Source: Vibrio sp. 14G-20 (GTDB lineage: Bacteria > Pseudomonadota > Gammaproteobacteria > Enterobacterales > Vibrionaceae). Taken from it: a stretch of 64,000 nucleotides of DNA. Under the pieces are notes generated by a model. The model worked only from the letters and a program-made list of their open reading frames with translations, did not search any database and was not told where the DNA came from. Shown here in pieces: positions 21,601 to 30,972 of this stretch. The DNA lies in NCBI RefSeq assembly GCF_026241515.1, contig NZ_JAPHPW010000005.1:1-64000 (forward strand), read 5' to 3'. Position 1 is the stretch's first letter, and each line of letters begins with the position of its first letter. The position numbers were made by a program, and so were the translations under genes.

Positions 21601-22146
21601 TTAGAAGAATTCGATAGAGTTACGGCCGCTTTTGTCATCACGTGTTGGCTTTGGCGTGTCCGCTTTCTTTTTCGGTTTGTTTTCTTTCTTCTCTTTTTTC
21701 TGTTTCTTAGGTTCAGCTTTAGCGCTTAGCATATCTGCAGTGCTGCGCTGTGGTTCTTTCTTGCTTGAACCCTTTTTAGACTGGCCTTTCTTCGCCTTGT
21801 TATTTTGTTTAGGCGCTTCTTTCTTTTTCGGCTTTTCTGATTCTTCTTGTACTGGTTGATCACACACCACTACATAGTACTCTTGGTTGAATTCAAAGAA
21901 GTCGCCATCGTACATTTTACGACGTTTACGAGTTTCTAATTCACCATTTACCGCAACATAACCTTCAGAAATGATGTGCTTAGCTTCACCGCCACCACTC
22001 ACTAGGTTAGCAATTTTAAACACTTTGTAGAGTTCGATTGGCTGAGACGATACATCAATACCAATTGCTTCAATCTCAATCTCTTCGCCTTCTTCGCCAA
22101 GCTCTTGGCCTTCGTAGTCAGCGTCTTCGTAATGTTCTTGGTCCAT
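21601..22146 (-). CDS. S4-domain RNA-binding protein with Lys-rich tail
   Basis: The 181-residue protein has three parts. An acidic N-terminal tail (1-27) comes first. An S4 RNA-binding domain of the YbcJ type follows at about residues 35-95 (ELYKVFKIANLVSGGGEAKH, GYVAVNGELETRKRRKMYDG). The tail from residue 103 is dominated by Lys, Pro, Ser and Glu (KPKKKEAPKQNNKAKKGQSK) and is probably disordered. YbcJ itself is only about 70 residues, so both tails are additions. It is likely cytosolic and binds structured RNA or ribosomes. It is a single-gene unit. Confidence 0.82.
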   Translation of the reverse strand: MDQEHYEDADYEGQELGEEGEEIEIEAIGIDVSSQPIELYKVFKIANLVSGGGEAKHIISEGYVAVNGELETRKRRKMYDGDFFEFNQEYYVVVCDQPVQEESEKPKKKEAPKQNNKAKKGQSKKGSSKKEPQRSTADMLSAKAEPKKQKKEKKENKPKKKADTPKPTRDDKSGRNSIEFF

Positions 22147-22263
22147 GGTGACCTCTACCTAAATATGTACTTCTGGAATATTGGGCGCAGTGTAATCTTA
22201 AAACAACAAAATGACCATGTTGAATTGATCAGGTCATTATTTGTTTTAGTGCTGACACCTTCG

Positions 22264-23886
22264 TTATAACGTCCCACCAACATTGGAAAGGCTCACAAGT
22301 TGCTTGGTGTATTCATGTTGGGGATTGCCAAACAAAGTCTCAGTATCCCCCTTCTCAACCACCTCACCTGCTTTCATCACGATAGTGTAATGACATAGGG
22401 ATTTCACGACATTCAAATCATGGCTAATAAACAGATAGGTCAGACCGTACTTTTCTTGGAGTGACTTCAGCAAATCCAGTACTTGAGCTTGAACGGTTCT
22501 GTCTAGTGAGGACGTAGGTTCATCTAACAAGATAAACTCTGGCTTAAGAATCAAAGCACGAGCAATAGCAATACGTTGCCTTTGCCCGCCCGAGAATTCA
22601 TTCGGATAACGATGGCGAGTCTCAGGATCGAGGTCGACCTCTTTCATTACTTCACAGATGCGTTGGTCGAGTTCATGCTCATCCAATTGTTGATGCACTA
22701 GCAAGCCCTCACCAATCACCTGAGCGACTGACATTCTTGGGTTTAGTGCAGAGAATGGGTCTTGAAAGACAACTTGCATACGGCTTCGAAACGGCAGCAT
22801 CTGTTGGCGGTCTAAACCTTGAAGCTGTTCATTCGCGTAGGTAATTGACCCTTCGCTATCCACCAGCTTTAATATCGCCATTCCAGTTGTCGATTTACCT
22901 GAACCACTCTCACCTACTAGACCGATTGAGTGCCCCTTTTTCAAGGTAAACTCCATATCGGTAACGGCTTTAACGTGCGAAATGGTTCGCTTGAACAGAC
23001 CGCCAGTAATCGGGAACCAAACACGCAGTTGGTTCACATCAAGCAGAGGTTTGCTTTCTGGTGATACGGGAACAGGCAAACCTTTTGGATCGGAGTTGAT
23101 GAGCTTTTGAGTGTAAGGGTGAGCAGGCGCGTTAAACAGCGTTTTGCAGTCGTTGCTTTCCACAAGACGACCGTCTTTCATTACTGCGACCCTGTCGGCA
23201 ATTTTACGAACGATACTCAAGTCATGGGTGATAAAGAGCATCGCCATACCCAGCTCTTGTTGCAAATCTTTTAGAAGATCAAGAATCTGCGCTTGTACCG
23301 ATACATCCAACGCCGTAGTCGGCTCATCAGCAATAAGTAGCTCTGGTTCATTGATAAGTGCCATCGCTATCATCACACGCTGACGTTCGCCGCCAGATAA
23401 TTCATGTGGATACGCTGAAATCTTTTGCTCGGGGTAGCGAATACCCACCTTTGATAGCCACTCTATCGCCAAGGCTTGCGCTTTGTTGGTTCGCATTCCG
23501 CGGTGAATCGCGAGGGTTTCAACCAGCTGTTTTCCGACTCGATGAAGCGGATTAAGCGACACCATCGGCTCTTGGAATATCATGCCAATACGCCCGCCAC
23601 GAATCCCACGCAGTTGTCTTTCAGAACAGCTCAGAATATCGGTGCCAGAGAAATTGATCTTACCGTTTAAGTAATGAGATGAGCCTTTAGGCAGCAGTTT
23701 CAATACTGAATTAGCGGTAACCGATTTGCCTGAACCACTCTCTCCCACCAGCGCCAGTGTCTCACCTTTGAATATCTCCAACGAGACATCGTGAGTCACT
23801 TGTTCTATCGAATCTTTACGTCCAAACCCTACCGACAATTTGTCGATGGTTAGAACTGGAGAAGCAGGCGTTTTATTTGAAGTCAT
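22264..23886 (-). CDS. yejF: peptide/microcin C ABC importer, fused ATPase YejF
   Basis: A 540-residue protein carrying two complete ABC ATPase domains. The first has GESGSGKSVT near residues 52-61 and signature LSGGERQRV. The second has GESGSGKSTT and FSGGQRQRI, each followed by a Walker B (LLIADEPTT and FILLDEPTS). It powers import of peptides, and in E. coli microcin C and related compounds, through YejB and YejE. It is the last gene of yejABEF, 9 bases after yejE. Confidence 0.92.
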   Translation of the reverse strand: MTSNKTPASPVLTIDKLSVGFGRKDSIEQVTHDVSLEIFKGETLALVGESGSGKSVTANSVLKLLPKGSSHYLNGKINFSGTDILSCSERQLRGIRGGRIGMIFQEPMVSLNPLHRVGKQLVETLAIHRGMRTNKAQALAIEWLSKVGIRYPEQKISAYPHELSGGERQRVMIAMALINEPELLIADEPTTALDVSVQAQILDLLKDLQQELGMAMLFITHDLSIVRKIADRVAVMKDGRLVESNDCKTLFNAPAHPYTQKLINSDPKGLPVPVSPESKPLLDVNQLRVWFPITGGLFKRTISHVKAVTDMEFTLKKGHSIGLVGESGSGKSTTGMAILKLVDSEGSITYANEQLQGLDRQQMLPFRSRMQVVFQDPFSALNPRMSVAQVIGEGLLVHQQLDEHELDQRICEVMKEVDLDPETRHRYPNEFSGGQRQRIAIARALILKPEFILLDEPTSSLDRTVQAQVLDLLKSLQEKYGLTYLFISHDLNVVKSLCHYTIVMKAGEVVEKGDTETLFGNPQHEYTKQLVSLSNVGGTL

Positions 23887-23895
23887 AACCTATCC

Positions 23896-24918
23896 TTACT
23901 TCTGTTGATGTGGGTCGAAAGCATCACGTACTGCTTCACCAACGAAGACAAGTAACGTAAGCATCAGTGAAAGTACAACGAAAGCAGAGATGCCAAGCCA
24001 AGGCGCTTGTAAGTTAGCTTTACCCTGTGCCAAAAGCTCACCCAAAGAAGGCGAGCCCGCAGGAAGACCAAAGCCTAAGAAATCTAACGAAGTTAACGTG
24101 GTGACCGATCCAGAAAGAATGAACGGCATCATGGTTAACGAGGCAACCATCGCGTTAGGTAACATGTGACGAAGCATAATGCGTTTGTCATCAACACCCA
24201 TGGCTTGCGCGGCTCTTACATAATCAAAGTTTCGACAACGTAAGAACTCGGCTCGAACAATACCCACTAAACTCATCCAACTGAACAGAACCATAATTCC
24301 GAGTAACCACCAGAAGTTAGGTTCGATAAAACTGGAAAGGATAATCAGCAAGAATAGAGTCGGCATGCCAGACCAGACTTCAATGAAGCGCTGCCCGAAC
24401 AAGTCCACCCAACCACCGTAGTAACCTTGTGTAGCACCGACTACGACGCCGACCACGCTAGATACAATCGTCAGAATAAAACCAAATAGAACGGAAATAC
24501 GGAATCCATAAATGATGCGAGCCAATACATCTCGCCCTTTGTCATCGGTTCCTAACCAGTTCACTGAATCGGGCTCCGATGGCACCGCGCCTGAAATATC
24601 GAAGTTTATCGTGTCGTAGCTAAACGGAATGATTGACCACACAATGTATCCGCTGTCTTCAATGAGTTCGATAACATATGGGTCTTTGTAGTCGGCTTCG
24701 GTTTCAAACTCGCCACCAAATTCTGTTTCGGCATACTCATTAATGACAGGTACAAACCACTGATTATCATAAGACACCAAGAGTGGCTTATCGTTGGCAA
24801 TGATCTCAGCGAACAGGCTAAAGCCAAACAAGATGGTAAATATCCAAAGGGAGATAAAACCACGTTTGTTTGCTTTAAAACGTAACCAACGAGCTTCTGC
24901 TAAAGGGTTGTTAAACAT
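23896..24918 (-). CDS. yejE: peptide ABC importer permease YejE
   Basis: The 340-residue inner-membrane permease has a hydrophobic N-terminal segment (about 20-40), a periplasmic region of about 100 residues, and a C-terminal block of membrane segments. The EAA-type coupling motif is visible as AAQAMGVDDKRIMLRHMLPN. The start NPLAEARWLRFKANKRGFIS is characteristic of YejE. It pairs with YejB. Confidence 0.92.
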   Translation of the reverse strand: MFNNPLAEARWLRFKANKRGFISLWIFTILFGFSLFAEIIANDKPLLVSYDNQWFVPVINEYAETEFGGEFETEADYKDPYVIELIEDSGYIVWSIIPFSYDTINFDISGAVPSEPDSVNWLGTDDKGRDVLARIIYGFRISVLFGFILTIVSSVVGVVVGATQGYYGGWVDLFGQRFIEVWSGMPTLFLLIILSSFIEPNFWWLLGIMVLFSWMSLVGIVRAEFLRCRNFDYVRAAQAMGVDDKRIMLRHMLPNAMVASLTMMPFILSGSVTTLTSLDFLGFGLPAGSPSLGELLAQGKANLQAPWLGISAFVVLSLMLTLLVFVGEAVRDAFDPHQQK

Positions 24919-24949
24919 TTATTATCAATACCTTGTTATTCGTTCGCCA

Positions 24950-26038
24950 TTAACGCGCTTCAAAATCAATTCGAGGATCAACCCAGGTATACGTTAGGTC
25001 GGAGATAATGCTCAGCACCAAACCAAGCAAAGTCATGATATAGAGAGAGCTGAACACCACGGGATAGTCGCGTTGAATGGTCGATTCAAAGCCAAGCAGA
25101 CCAATGCCTTCGAGTGAAAACATCACTTCAATCAACATCGAACCCGTGAAGAAAATACTAATAAATGCGCTTGGGAAACCGGCAATAATGATCAGCATGG
25201 CGTTACGGAAAACGTGCTTGTAGAGAATACTGCTCTCGTCCAAACCTTTCGCTCGTGCAGTAACCACATATTGCTTGTTAATTTCATCAAGGAAGGAGTT
25301 TTTGGTCAGCATGCTGAGCGTTGCAAAGCCGCCGATGACCATAGCGAAAATAGGTAAGGCTAAGTGCCAGAAGTAGTCGCCAATCTGCTGATACCAGTTA
25401 AGCTGGTCGAAGTTACTCGAGACTAACCCGCGCAATGGGAACCAACTGAAATAGTTACCGCTTGCAAACAAGATAATCAGAATAATCGCAAACAAGAAGC
25501 CCGGTACCGCATAGCCGACAATCACCACCGCGCTCGACCAAATATCAAAGCGAGAACCGTGATGTATCGCCTTCATAATGCCTAGGGGTATCGAAATCAC
25601 ATAGATGATTAACGTACTCCACAACCCTAAGGAAATGGAGACAGGCAAGCGCTCGATGATTAAATCAATCACGTTGCCGCCCTTAAACAGGCTTTCACCA
25701 AAGTTAAAGGTCGCGTAATTTTTCAACATATCAAAATAGCGAACGTGAATCGGCTTATCAAAACCAAACTGTTTTTTGATCTCTTCAACTACTTCCGGAT
25801 CAAGCCCGCGTGAGCCTTTATAGCCACTGGCAGATGCTTGATCACTTTCGCTTAAATCAACTTCTTGTCCACCACCAGAAAAACGCTCCATGATGCCAGA
25901 GTTGTGCCCTTCTAATTGGGCAACGGCTTGCTCTACCGGGCCTCCGGGCGCAATCTGAATAATGAAAAAGTTGATAGTGATGATCGCCCACAGCGTGGGG
26001 ATCACCAACAGTAAACGCCGAAATATATACGCGGCCAT
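24950..26038 (-). CDS. yejB: peptide ABC importer permease YejB
   Basis: A 362-residue permease beginning [20 protein letters not shown], the DppB/OppB-type first membrane segment. A periplasmic loop (about 40-115) carries the [11 protein letters not shown] region typical of YejB. The EAA motif is seen as [20 protein letters not shown]. It forms the channel together with YejE. It is 12 bases downstream of yejA. Confidence 0.92.
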   Translation of the reverse strand: MAAYIFRRLLLVIPTLWAIITINFFIIQIAPGGPVEQAVAQLEGHNSGIMERFSGGGQEVDLSESDQASASGYKGSRGLDPEVVEEIKKQFGFDKPIHVRYFDMLKNYATFNFGESLFKGGNVIDLIIERLPVSISLGLWSTLIIYVISIPLGIMKAIHHGSRFDIWSSAVVIVGYAVPGFLFAIILIILFASGNYFSWFPLRGLVSSNFDQLNWYQQIGDYFWHLALPIFAMVIGGFATLSMLTKNSFLDEINKQYVVTARAKGLDESSILYKHVFRNAMLIIIAGFPSAFISIFFTGSMLIEVMFSLEGIGLLGFESTIQRDYPVVFSSLYIMTLLGLVLSIISDLTYTWVDPRIDFEAR

Positions 26039-26050
26039 GCTAACTAACTC

Positions 26051-27946
26051 CTAGCGACGTTTTTCAGGAAGCAAAGCCGCCTTCTCTTCTGAAATCCACC
26101 ATGTATCAATGCCTAAATCGTATTTAGGTAATACATCTGGACGCTCAAACTTGTCCCACATTGCTACGCGATATTCACCGACGTGCCATTGAGGGATGTT
26201 GTAGAAATTCCACTGCAATACTCGGTCTAGTGAACGACCTAGTGTAAGAAGTTTTTCAGGATGCTGTTGGTTACGCGCAATTTCTTCTGTTAACGCATCA
26301 ACCACCGGATCCATCACACCTGCAGTATTGTAAGTAGAATCAATGTAGTTAGAGTTCCAAACAATCATTAAGTTCGGGCTAGGATAAGGGTTTGCGGAAA
26401 ATGAAGACGACACCATGTCGAAATCACGATCACGCAAGCGCTTGATGTACTGAGTGGTATCGATGGTACGGATCTTCATCTCGATACCCATTCGCTTGAG
26501 GTTCTTTTGAACAGGCGTTGCGATACGTTCCGTGGTTGGGCTGTAAATCAACAACTCAAACGACATCGGCTTGCCTGTCTTTTCGTTGGTCATCACTTTA
26601 TCTTTCAGTACCCACCCTGCTTCTTTTAAAAGCTTGAAAGCAGTACGCATCTGGCTACGAATACGGCCACTGCCATCGGTGACTGATGGTTGGAACTCTT
26701 CGGTAAACACTCGCGGTGGAATCTGATCTTTGTACTGAGACAGCAATTCTACTTCAGCTTCGCTTGGTAAACCTTTCGCTTCATAGTCGGTGTTCTGGAA
26801 GTAACTACGAGTGCGCTTGTACTGACCGTAGAACATGTTCTTGTTCATCCATTCAAAGTCCATCGCGTAGGTTAACGCTTCACGAACTTTAGGATCAGAG
26901 AACACTGGAGATTGAATATTGAAGACAAAACCTTGAGTCGTTTCAGGCTTCTCATGGTTGATCTCTTCTTTAATGATGTAGCCTTTATCGAAGTTCGCGC
27001 CCGTATAAGAGTTGGCCCAGAACTTAGCCGAGTTCTCGGTTCGAAGATCGAACTCCCCTGCTTTGAAGGCTTCTAGCATTACCGTGTCGTCACGATAGTA
27101 GTCGTATTGCACTTCCTTGAAGTTATTACGACCGACGTTAACAGGCAGGTCGGCTGCCCAGTAATTTTCATCTAAACCGTAAGTCACGCTTTGGCCCGAT
27201 TTATAGCTGATGATCTTATAAGGACCACTTCCTACCGGCGGCTCACTCAACGGCTCCGACAATTTTCTTTCTTTCCAGAAATGTTTTGGTAATACACGAG
27301 TACTTTGTGCAAAACTAAACAGTTTCTCGCGGTTTGGCTTGTTCATCTCAATACGAACAACCGAATCAGAAACAGCCGTTACTGATTCAATTTCTTTGTA
27401 ATACACGCGATATTGAGGCACACCTTCTTTTGAAAACTTATCAAAGGTGAAGGCCACATCATGAGCCGTGATTGGTTTTCCATCTTGGAATTTAGCATCT
27501 GGGTTGATGTCGATTTCCATCCAAGAGAAGTCACTTGCGTAGCGAATTTTGGAAGCGATTAATGGATAGTAAGCATCAATCTCGTCACTCGGAGAAAACA
27601 TCAAGGTATCGTAAATCTCACCCGTGTAACTTGCCGCAACGCCGCGGGAACCGAATCGATTAAAGCTATCGTAAGTACCTATGCTGCCATAGGTCACCTT
27701 GCCTTGCTTTGGCGCATCAGGATTAACGTAATCGAAATGAGTGAAATCGACAGGATATTTCGCTTCACCAAAACCGACCAGTTGAGTGGTTTCAATAACG
27801 GTGACAGCGGGAGTTGATTCGGTATCAGAGGCTTGTGTAACAGAGGGGTATAGAGCAATTAGCGGCAGCATGACTGCACATGACTTCAAATTAGACCTGA
27901 AAAATTGAGTGCGCTGCGAGGCTTTGCTTCGGAAATCTGTTCCCAT
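26051..27946 (-). CDS. yejA: periplasmic peptide-binding protein YejA
   Basis: A 631-residue solute-binding protein of family 5 (peptide-binding type). An N-terminal signal peptide runs to about SVTQA (residues 35-39), with a fairly long positively charged n-region. Mature-protein landmarks include YGSIGTYDSFNRF and AHDVAFTFDKF. It captures oligopeptides in the periplasm and delivers them to YejBE. It is the first gene of the operon, with its promoter in 27947-28232. Confidence 0.92.
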   Translation of the reverse strand: MGTDFRSKASQRTQFFRSNLKSCAVMLPLIALYPSVTQASDTESTPAVTVIETTQLVGFGEAKYPVDFTHFDYVNPDAPKQGKVTYGSIGTYDSFNRFGSRGVAASYTGEIYDTLMFSPSDEIDAYYPLIASKIRYASDFSWMEIDINPDAKFQDGKPITAHDVAFTFDKFSKEGVPQYRVYYKEIESVTAVSDSVVRIEMNKPNREKLFSFAQSTRVLPKHFWKERKLSEPLSEPPVGSGPYKIISYKSGQSVTYGLDENYWAADLPVNVGRNNFKEVQYDYYRDDTVMLEAFKAGEFDLRTENSAKFWANSYTGANFDKGYIIKEEINHEKPETTQGFVFNIQSPVFSDPKVREALTYAMDFEWMNKNMFYGQYKRTRSYFQNTDYEAKGLPSEAEVELLSQYKDQIPPRVFTEEFQPSVTDGSGRIRSQMRTAFKLLKEAGWVLKDKVMTNEKTGKPMSFELLIYSPTTERIATPVQKNLKRMGIEMKIRTIDTTQYIKRLRDRDFDMVSSSFSANPYPSPNLMIVWNSNYIDSTYNTAGVMDPVVDALTEEIARNQQHPEKLLTLGRSLDRVLQWNFYNIPQWHVGEYRVAMWDKFERPDVLPKYDLGIDTWWISEEKAALLPEKRR

Positions 27947-28134
27947 TTGACTCTCCCTTCAAATGTTATGAATTCTATATTCAACTTGATTAACCGGCTT
28001 TGAATGCACACCGTTAAAACAAGTATAGGTTCAAATCTAACATCATGTAATAACTAATAAAACCATCAGCACTCCATCTCTGACGGTTTATTTACAATTA
28101 ACTCGTCACAGCTCAAAGTTACTAGATGCAGTTC

Positions 28135-28170
28135 GCTTTGATTGCTTTGATTGCTTTGATTGCTTTGATT
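28135..28170. repeat. four tandem copies of GCTTTGATT
   Basis: Units at 28135-28143, 28144-28152, 28153-28161 and 28162-28170 are identical. The array lies between the divergent yejA and exonuclease-like genes, about 65-100 bases before the latter. Slippage here would change promoter or operator spacing by nine bases. Confidence 0.95.
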
Positions 28171-28232
28171 CACTTCAAAAGTGAAATTTAGGTTCTAAAT
28201 AATCAACAAACTATACTTTCACTAGAGTATCC

Positions 28233-29294
28233 TTGCAGCCTAGGTCTAAATGGAATGACACTTTGAACAAACCAAACCAAATAACATTCTCAACGTTCAA
28301 CCTTTTGAACTACCTCGAACCACCGAATGCTTATTATGATTTTGAGAACATCTACAGCTTCGAGGAATGGCAAAAGAAGCAAGGCTGGATAGCTGAAGCG
28401 ATTCGCTCATCCGATTGCGATGTGATTGGCTTTCAAGAGATCTTTAGCCCTGAATCTTTAGAGCAATTAATGAAGGAACTGGGGTATCCATACTTTGCGG
28501 TGGTCGATAGCGCACATGTTGAAGATGATTACCTGTACACCTCTCCTGTCGTTGGTATCGCATCGCGTTGCCCGATTGAAAATGTGCAGCCTGTGACACC
28601 GGATTTAGAGCTACTTTCAGCCTTCAACCTTGGCGACAAATTCTCATTCAACCGAACACCTGTTCACGCGACGATTACGTTACCCCATTTAGGTTCGACC
28701 GACTGTTATGTTGTGCACTTCAAATCTCAACGCCCAACCGAACCGCAAGAATCCAGTGACAGCTCAACAGATCAAAAGCCGCAAAGCGACACCTTGGTTA
28801 AGCTTCATCAGGAACAACTAGGCTCTTGGCTATCGAGTGTTCAACGTGGCCTAGAAGCTCAAATGCTGCATCAATACATCAACAATCAACGCTACCAAAC
28901 CAATCAACCAGTTGTGTTGATAGGCGATTTTAACAAGCCCCTATTCAACGATGAGTTCAAAGGGCTACTCAGTTATTCATTGAATCGAGATGAAACGAGC
29001 AGACATTGGTTATCGCATTTCCGATTAAGAGACAGTTGGGATCTCTATCATCAACTGCATGAAGAAGACTTGCTTGAGCAACGTAAGCCAACCCATTACT
29101 ACGGCGCTTCTGGGTCTGTACTGGACTACATTTTGATGTCGAACGAGTTTGATTGTCAGAACTCGTCTAGTTTGATGGAGATCTCTAGCTACACAGTGTT
29201 AGACCATCACCTCATCAATCCAAGCTTTGAACACGACCAATTCAGTACGGACCATGCCATCGTGTCTGTCACCGCTCATATTCGTGAAGCCTAG
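28233..29294 (+). CDS. endonuclease/exonuclease/phosphatase-fold protein
   Basis: The 353-residue protein has the metal-dependent EEP fold (DNase I/exonuclease III-like). Landmarks are STFNLLNYLEP near the N-terminus, the metal-binding Glu in IGFQEIF, VGIASRCPI, IGDFNKPLF, SVLDYILMSNEF, and a final STDHAIV with the Asp-His pair. No signal peptide is seen. There is no ATG start: TTG 28233 opens the frame and TTG 28263 (MNKPNQITFS) is an alternative, probably better by comparison with how such proteins begin. The substrate may be nucleic acid or a phosphoester; it is not determined. Confidence 0.8.
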   Translation: MQPRSKWNDTLNKPNQITFSTFNLLNYLEPPNAYYDFENIYSFEEWQKKQGWIAEAIRSSDCDVIGFQEIFSPESLEQLMKELGYPYFAVVDSAHVEDDYLYTSPVVGIASRCPIENVQPVTPDLELLSAFNLGDKFSFNRTPVHATITLPHLGSTDCYVVHFKSQRPTEPQESSDSSTDQKPQSDTLVKLHQEQLGSWLSSVQRGLEAQMLHQYINNQRYQTNQPVVLIGDFNKPLFNDEFKGLLSYSLNRDETSRHWLSHFRLRDSWDLYHQLHEEDLLEQRKPTHYYGASGSVLDYILMSNEFDCQNSSSLMEISSYTVLDHHLINPSFEHDQFSTDHAIVSVTAHIREA

Positions 29295-29310
29295 AGTTGA
29301 ACATAAAAAA

Positions 29311-29332
29311 GCCGCAGTCAAAAACTGCGGCC
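29311..29332. terminator. rho-independent terminator
   Basis: GCCGCAGT / ACTGCGGC around CAAAA, with six A before and T-rich sequence after, lies between the convergent exonuclease-like and outer-membrane genes. Confidence 0.75.
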
Positions 29333-29409
29333 TTCCACTTTAGCCAAACGGGTTGAGCCAACCGACGCCCCATTTAGAAACCGATTTACCGTTTAGCAAA
29401 GTGTGAAAC

Positions 29410-30030
29410 TTAGAATGTGTACATTGCGCCTAAGTAGAAAGAATCCAGAACAACAGTATCTTCTGTCTTGTGTCCGTTTTCGTAATCTTCGATATCAAAA
29501 GCATCGGCTTCGTATGCTAGGCGAAAGCTCAACGAAGACATTGTAGGTGGCGTATATTCAACACCAACACCCATACGGATGCCATCTCCCGGATCATCAA
29601 AACCATCTCCTGAAGGGCGAGAACCATCAGCAAACTTCATGTCTAGATCAATAGTCGATAGACCGATCGTGCCAAATGGACGAACGCCATTATCAAACGT
29701 GTAACCAAGGTTTGCCGTTACCGAAAAGATTTGAGGTGTCCAAGTGAAAACCTTATTACCAGATTTCGTTTTTAGGGCTACATCACCAAAATCTGTATAT
29801 TGAGCTTCAAGCGAAACAATGCGGTTAAATTTGTAACCAGCAATTAATCGGTAAGTATTGTCTTCGGCTTTAAAAGTAATAGGCTCATTGATCGTGTCAG
29901 TTAGCCCGCCATCATCAATACCAGATGTACCGATCGCGCCGCCTAGGTAGAAGCCACTGTCTGCTGCCATTAAATTACTTGCTGCCACTGCTGACATCAT
30001 CGCGATGCTTAGAATAAATTTGTTGTTCAT
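29410..30030 (-). CDS. outer-membrane beta-barrel protein (OmpA/OmpW-like)
   Basis: A 206-residue protein with a clear signal peptide (MNNKFILSIAMMSAVAASNLMA) cut before ADSGFYLGG. The mature part alternates strands such as YRLIAGYKFNRIVSLEAQYTD and SLSFRLAYEADAF and ends in Phe (LGAMYTF), the signal for outer-membrane assembly. It is most likely a small eight-stranded porin-like barrel. No OmpA C-terminal peptidoglycan domain is present. The 5' leader contains an inverted repeat at 30057-30092. Confidence 0.85.
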   Translation of the reverse strand: MNNKFILSIAMMSAVAASNLMAADSGFYLGGAIGTSGIDDGGLTDTINEPITFKAEDNTYRLIAGYKFNRIVSLEAQYTDFGDVALKTKSGNKVFTWTPQIFSVTANLGYTFDNGVRPFGTIGLSTIDLDMKFADGSRPSGDGFDDPGDGIRMGVGVEYTPPTMSSLSFRLAYEADAFDIEDYENGHKTEDTVVLDSFYLGAMYTF

Positions 30031-30457
30031 TACTGCTTGACCTTACTTATTGCAATCAAGATTGTTACACCTTCCTGTGCTGCACAATCTTGTTAGAGTT
30101 ATCCGACACCCCGTCGAATTCGCAAGCAGGTTAATCTCACAGAAAACAAAAAAATAAATAGAAATATAATCACTTTGTAACTTCAGCCAACATAATCAGT
30201 AAAAACCTAATAAACCACTGAATAAACTAGAAATAAAAAACTGTCATTTGTTCAGAATAACCTTCCTTCTATTTTTCAAACCATCCCATTTTTAGATTTT
30301 ATTCTCATGAGCTTACGCAGGCTTACTTTCAAGCGTGGTGTGATTTTGCATAATCTGCGCGCTTTAACCATTAGTACACTTAAATAGTTACCTGATCCAA
30401 AAGCAGGCCAGTTTTGCTCAATCTCCACAATTCAGAATAAGACGAACATAAAACACG
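30031..30457. promoter_or_regulatory. 427-base gap: omp leader and promoters
   Basis: It separates the divergent barrel protein and winged-helix regulator. A 9-bp inverted repeat (CAAGATTGT at 30057-30065 with ACAATCTTG at 30084-30092) sits just upstream of the omp start and would form a hairpin in its mRNA leader. The middle is strongly AT-rich. No further gene was found. Confidence 0.5.
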
Positions 30458-30772
30458 ATGACCCACACCATAGACCTCAACGGCTTAATCATTGATACCG
30501 ACTCTCGAACCATTACTAATCAGCAGGGAAACAAAATCACCTTGCGCCCTCACCTATTAGCAGTGCTCTGCTTGTTATTGGAGAATGTGGGAAGACCGAT
30601 TTCAAGAGAGCATATTGTTGATGTGTGTTGGGATGGGCAACTCTCTTCACCACATGTTCTTGCAAACGTCGTCTATAACCTACGCAATGTCTTCGCGCGA
30701 TTAAGAGCACAAAACGTCCAGATTATTACCATTAGTAAGTTTGGATATGCGCTATCGATTGAACCCACATAA
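30458..30772 (+). CDS. stand-alone ToxR/OmpR-type winged-helix regulator
   Basis: A 104-residue protein consisting only of the C-terminal type winged helix (Trans_reg_C) found in OmpR, ToxR and CadC. Visible parts are ITLRPHLLAVLCLLLENVGR, PISREHIVDVCWDG, NVVYNLRNVFARL and ISKFGYAL. There is no receiver domain before it and no membrane segment after it, unlike ToxR or CadC. The ribosome site is weak. It is divergent from the outer-membrane protein gene and could control it (inference). Confidence 0.8.
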   Translation: MTHTIDLNGLIIDTDSRTITNQQGNKITLRPHLLAVLCLLLENVGRPISREHIVDVCWDGQLSSPHVLANVVYNLRNVFARLRAQNVQIITISKFGYALSIEPT

Positions 30773-30822
30773 AAGGATTTATGCAATCAATGGAGGTGAC
30801 TAAGATCACCAAAAAACACCCC

Positions 30823-30838
30823 ATCGAAACGTTTCGAT
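30823..30838. promoter_or_regulatory. RbsR-type operator 1
   Basis: The perfect 16-bp palindrome ATCGAAACGTTTCGAT matches the LacI-family operator core (GAAACGTTTC) used by RbsR. It lies 135 bases before rbsD. Confidence 0.85.
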
Positions 30839-30851
30839 GATCGTTATCACA
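30836..30851. promoter_or_regulatory. possible CRP site upstream of rbsD
   Basis: GATGA-N6-TCACA fits the CRP pattern in eight of ten core positions and overlaps the edge of operator 1. CRP control is usual for ribose operons. The site is imperfect. Confidence 0.4.
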
Positions 30852-30900
30852 CTCTAAAACAATCAAACGTGCAAATGATAAATCAAACACTATTATCACT

Positions 30901-30916
30901 ATCGAAACGTTTCGAT
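30901..30916. promoter_or_regulatory. RbsR-type operator 2
   Basis: A second copy of ATCGAAACGTTTCGAT is centred 78 bases from the first. The rbsD promoter should lie between or overlap the two, and the spacing would suit looping by a tetramer or cooperative repression. Confidence 0.85.
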
Positions 30917-30972
30917 GGCTTTTCTTGAGTTGTTCTCAACCCATTAAGCGTTATTTTTCGATAGGTCGTGAT

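Noticed and set aside
22264..27946. Dipeptide or oligopeptide importer (dpp/opp) instead of yej
   Set aside because: The fused double ATPase, a YejE-type N-terminus and the four-gene order ABEF match Yej; dpp and opp have two separate ATPase genes.
30925..30972. Longer start of rbsD at 30925
   Set aside because: The added 16 residues are not found in RbsD proteins and the start lies directly beside operator 2; ATG 30973 fits the family.
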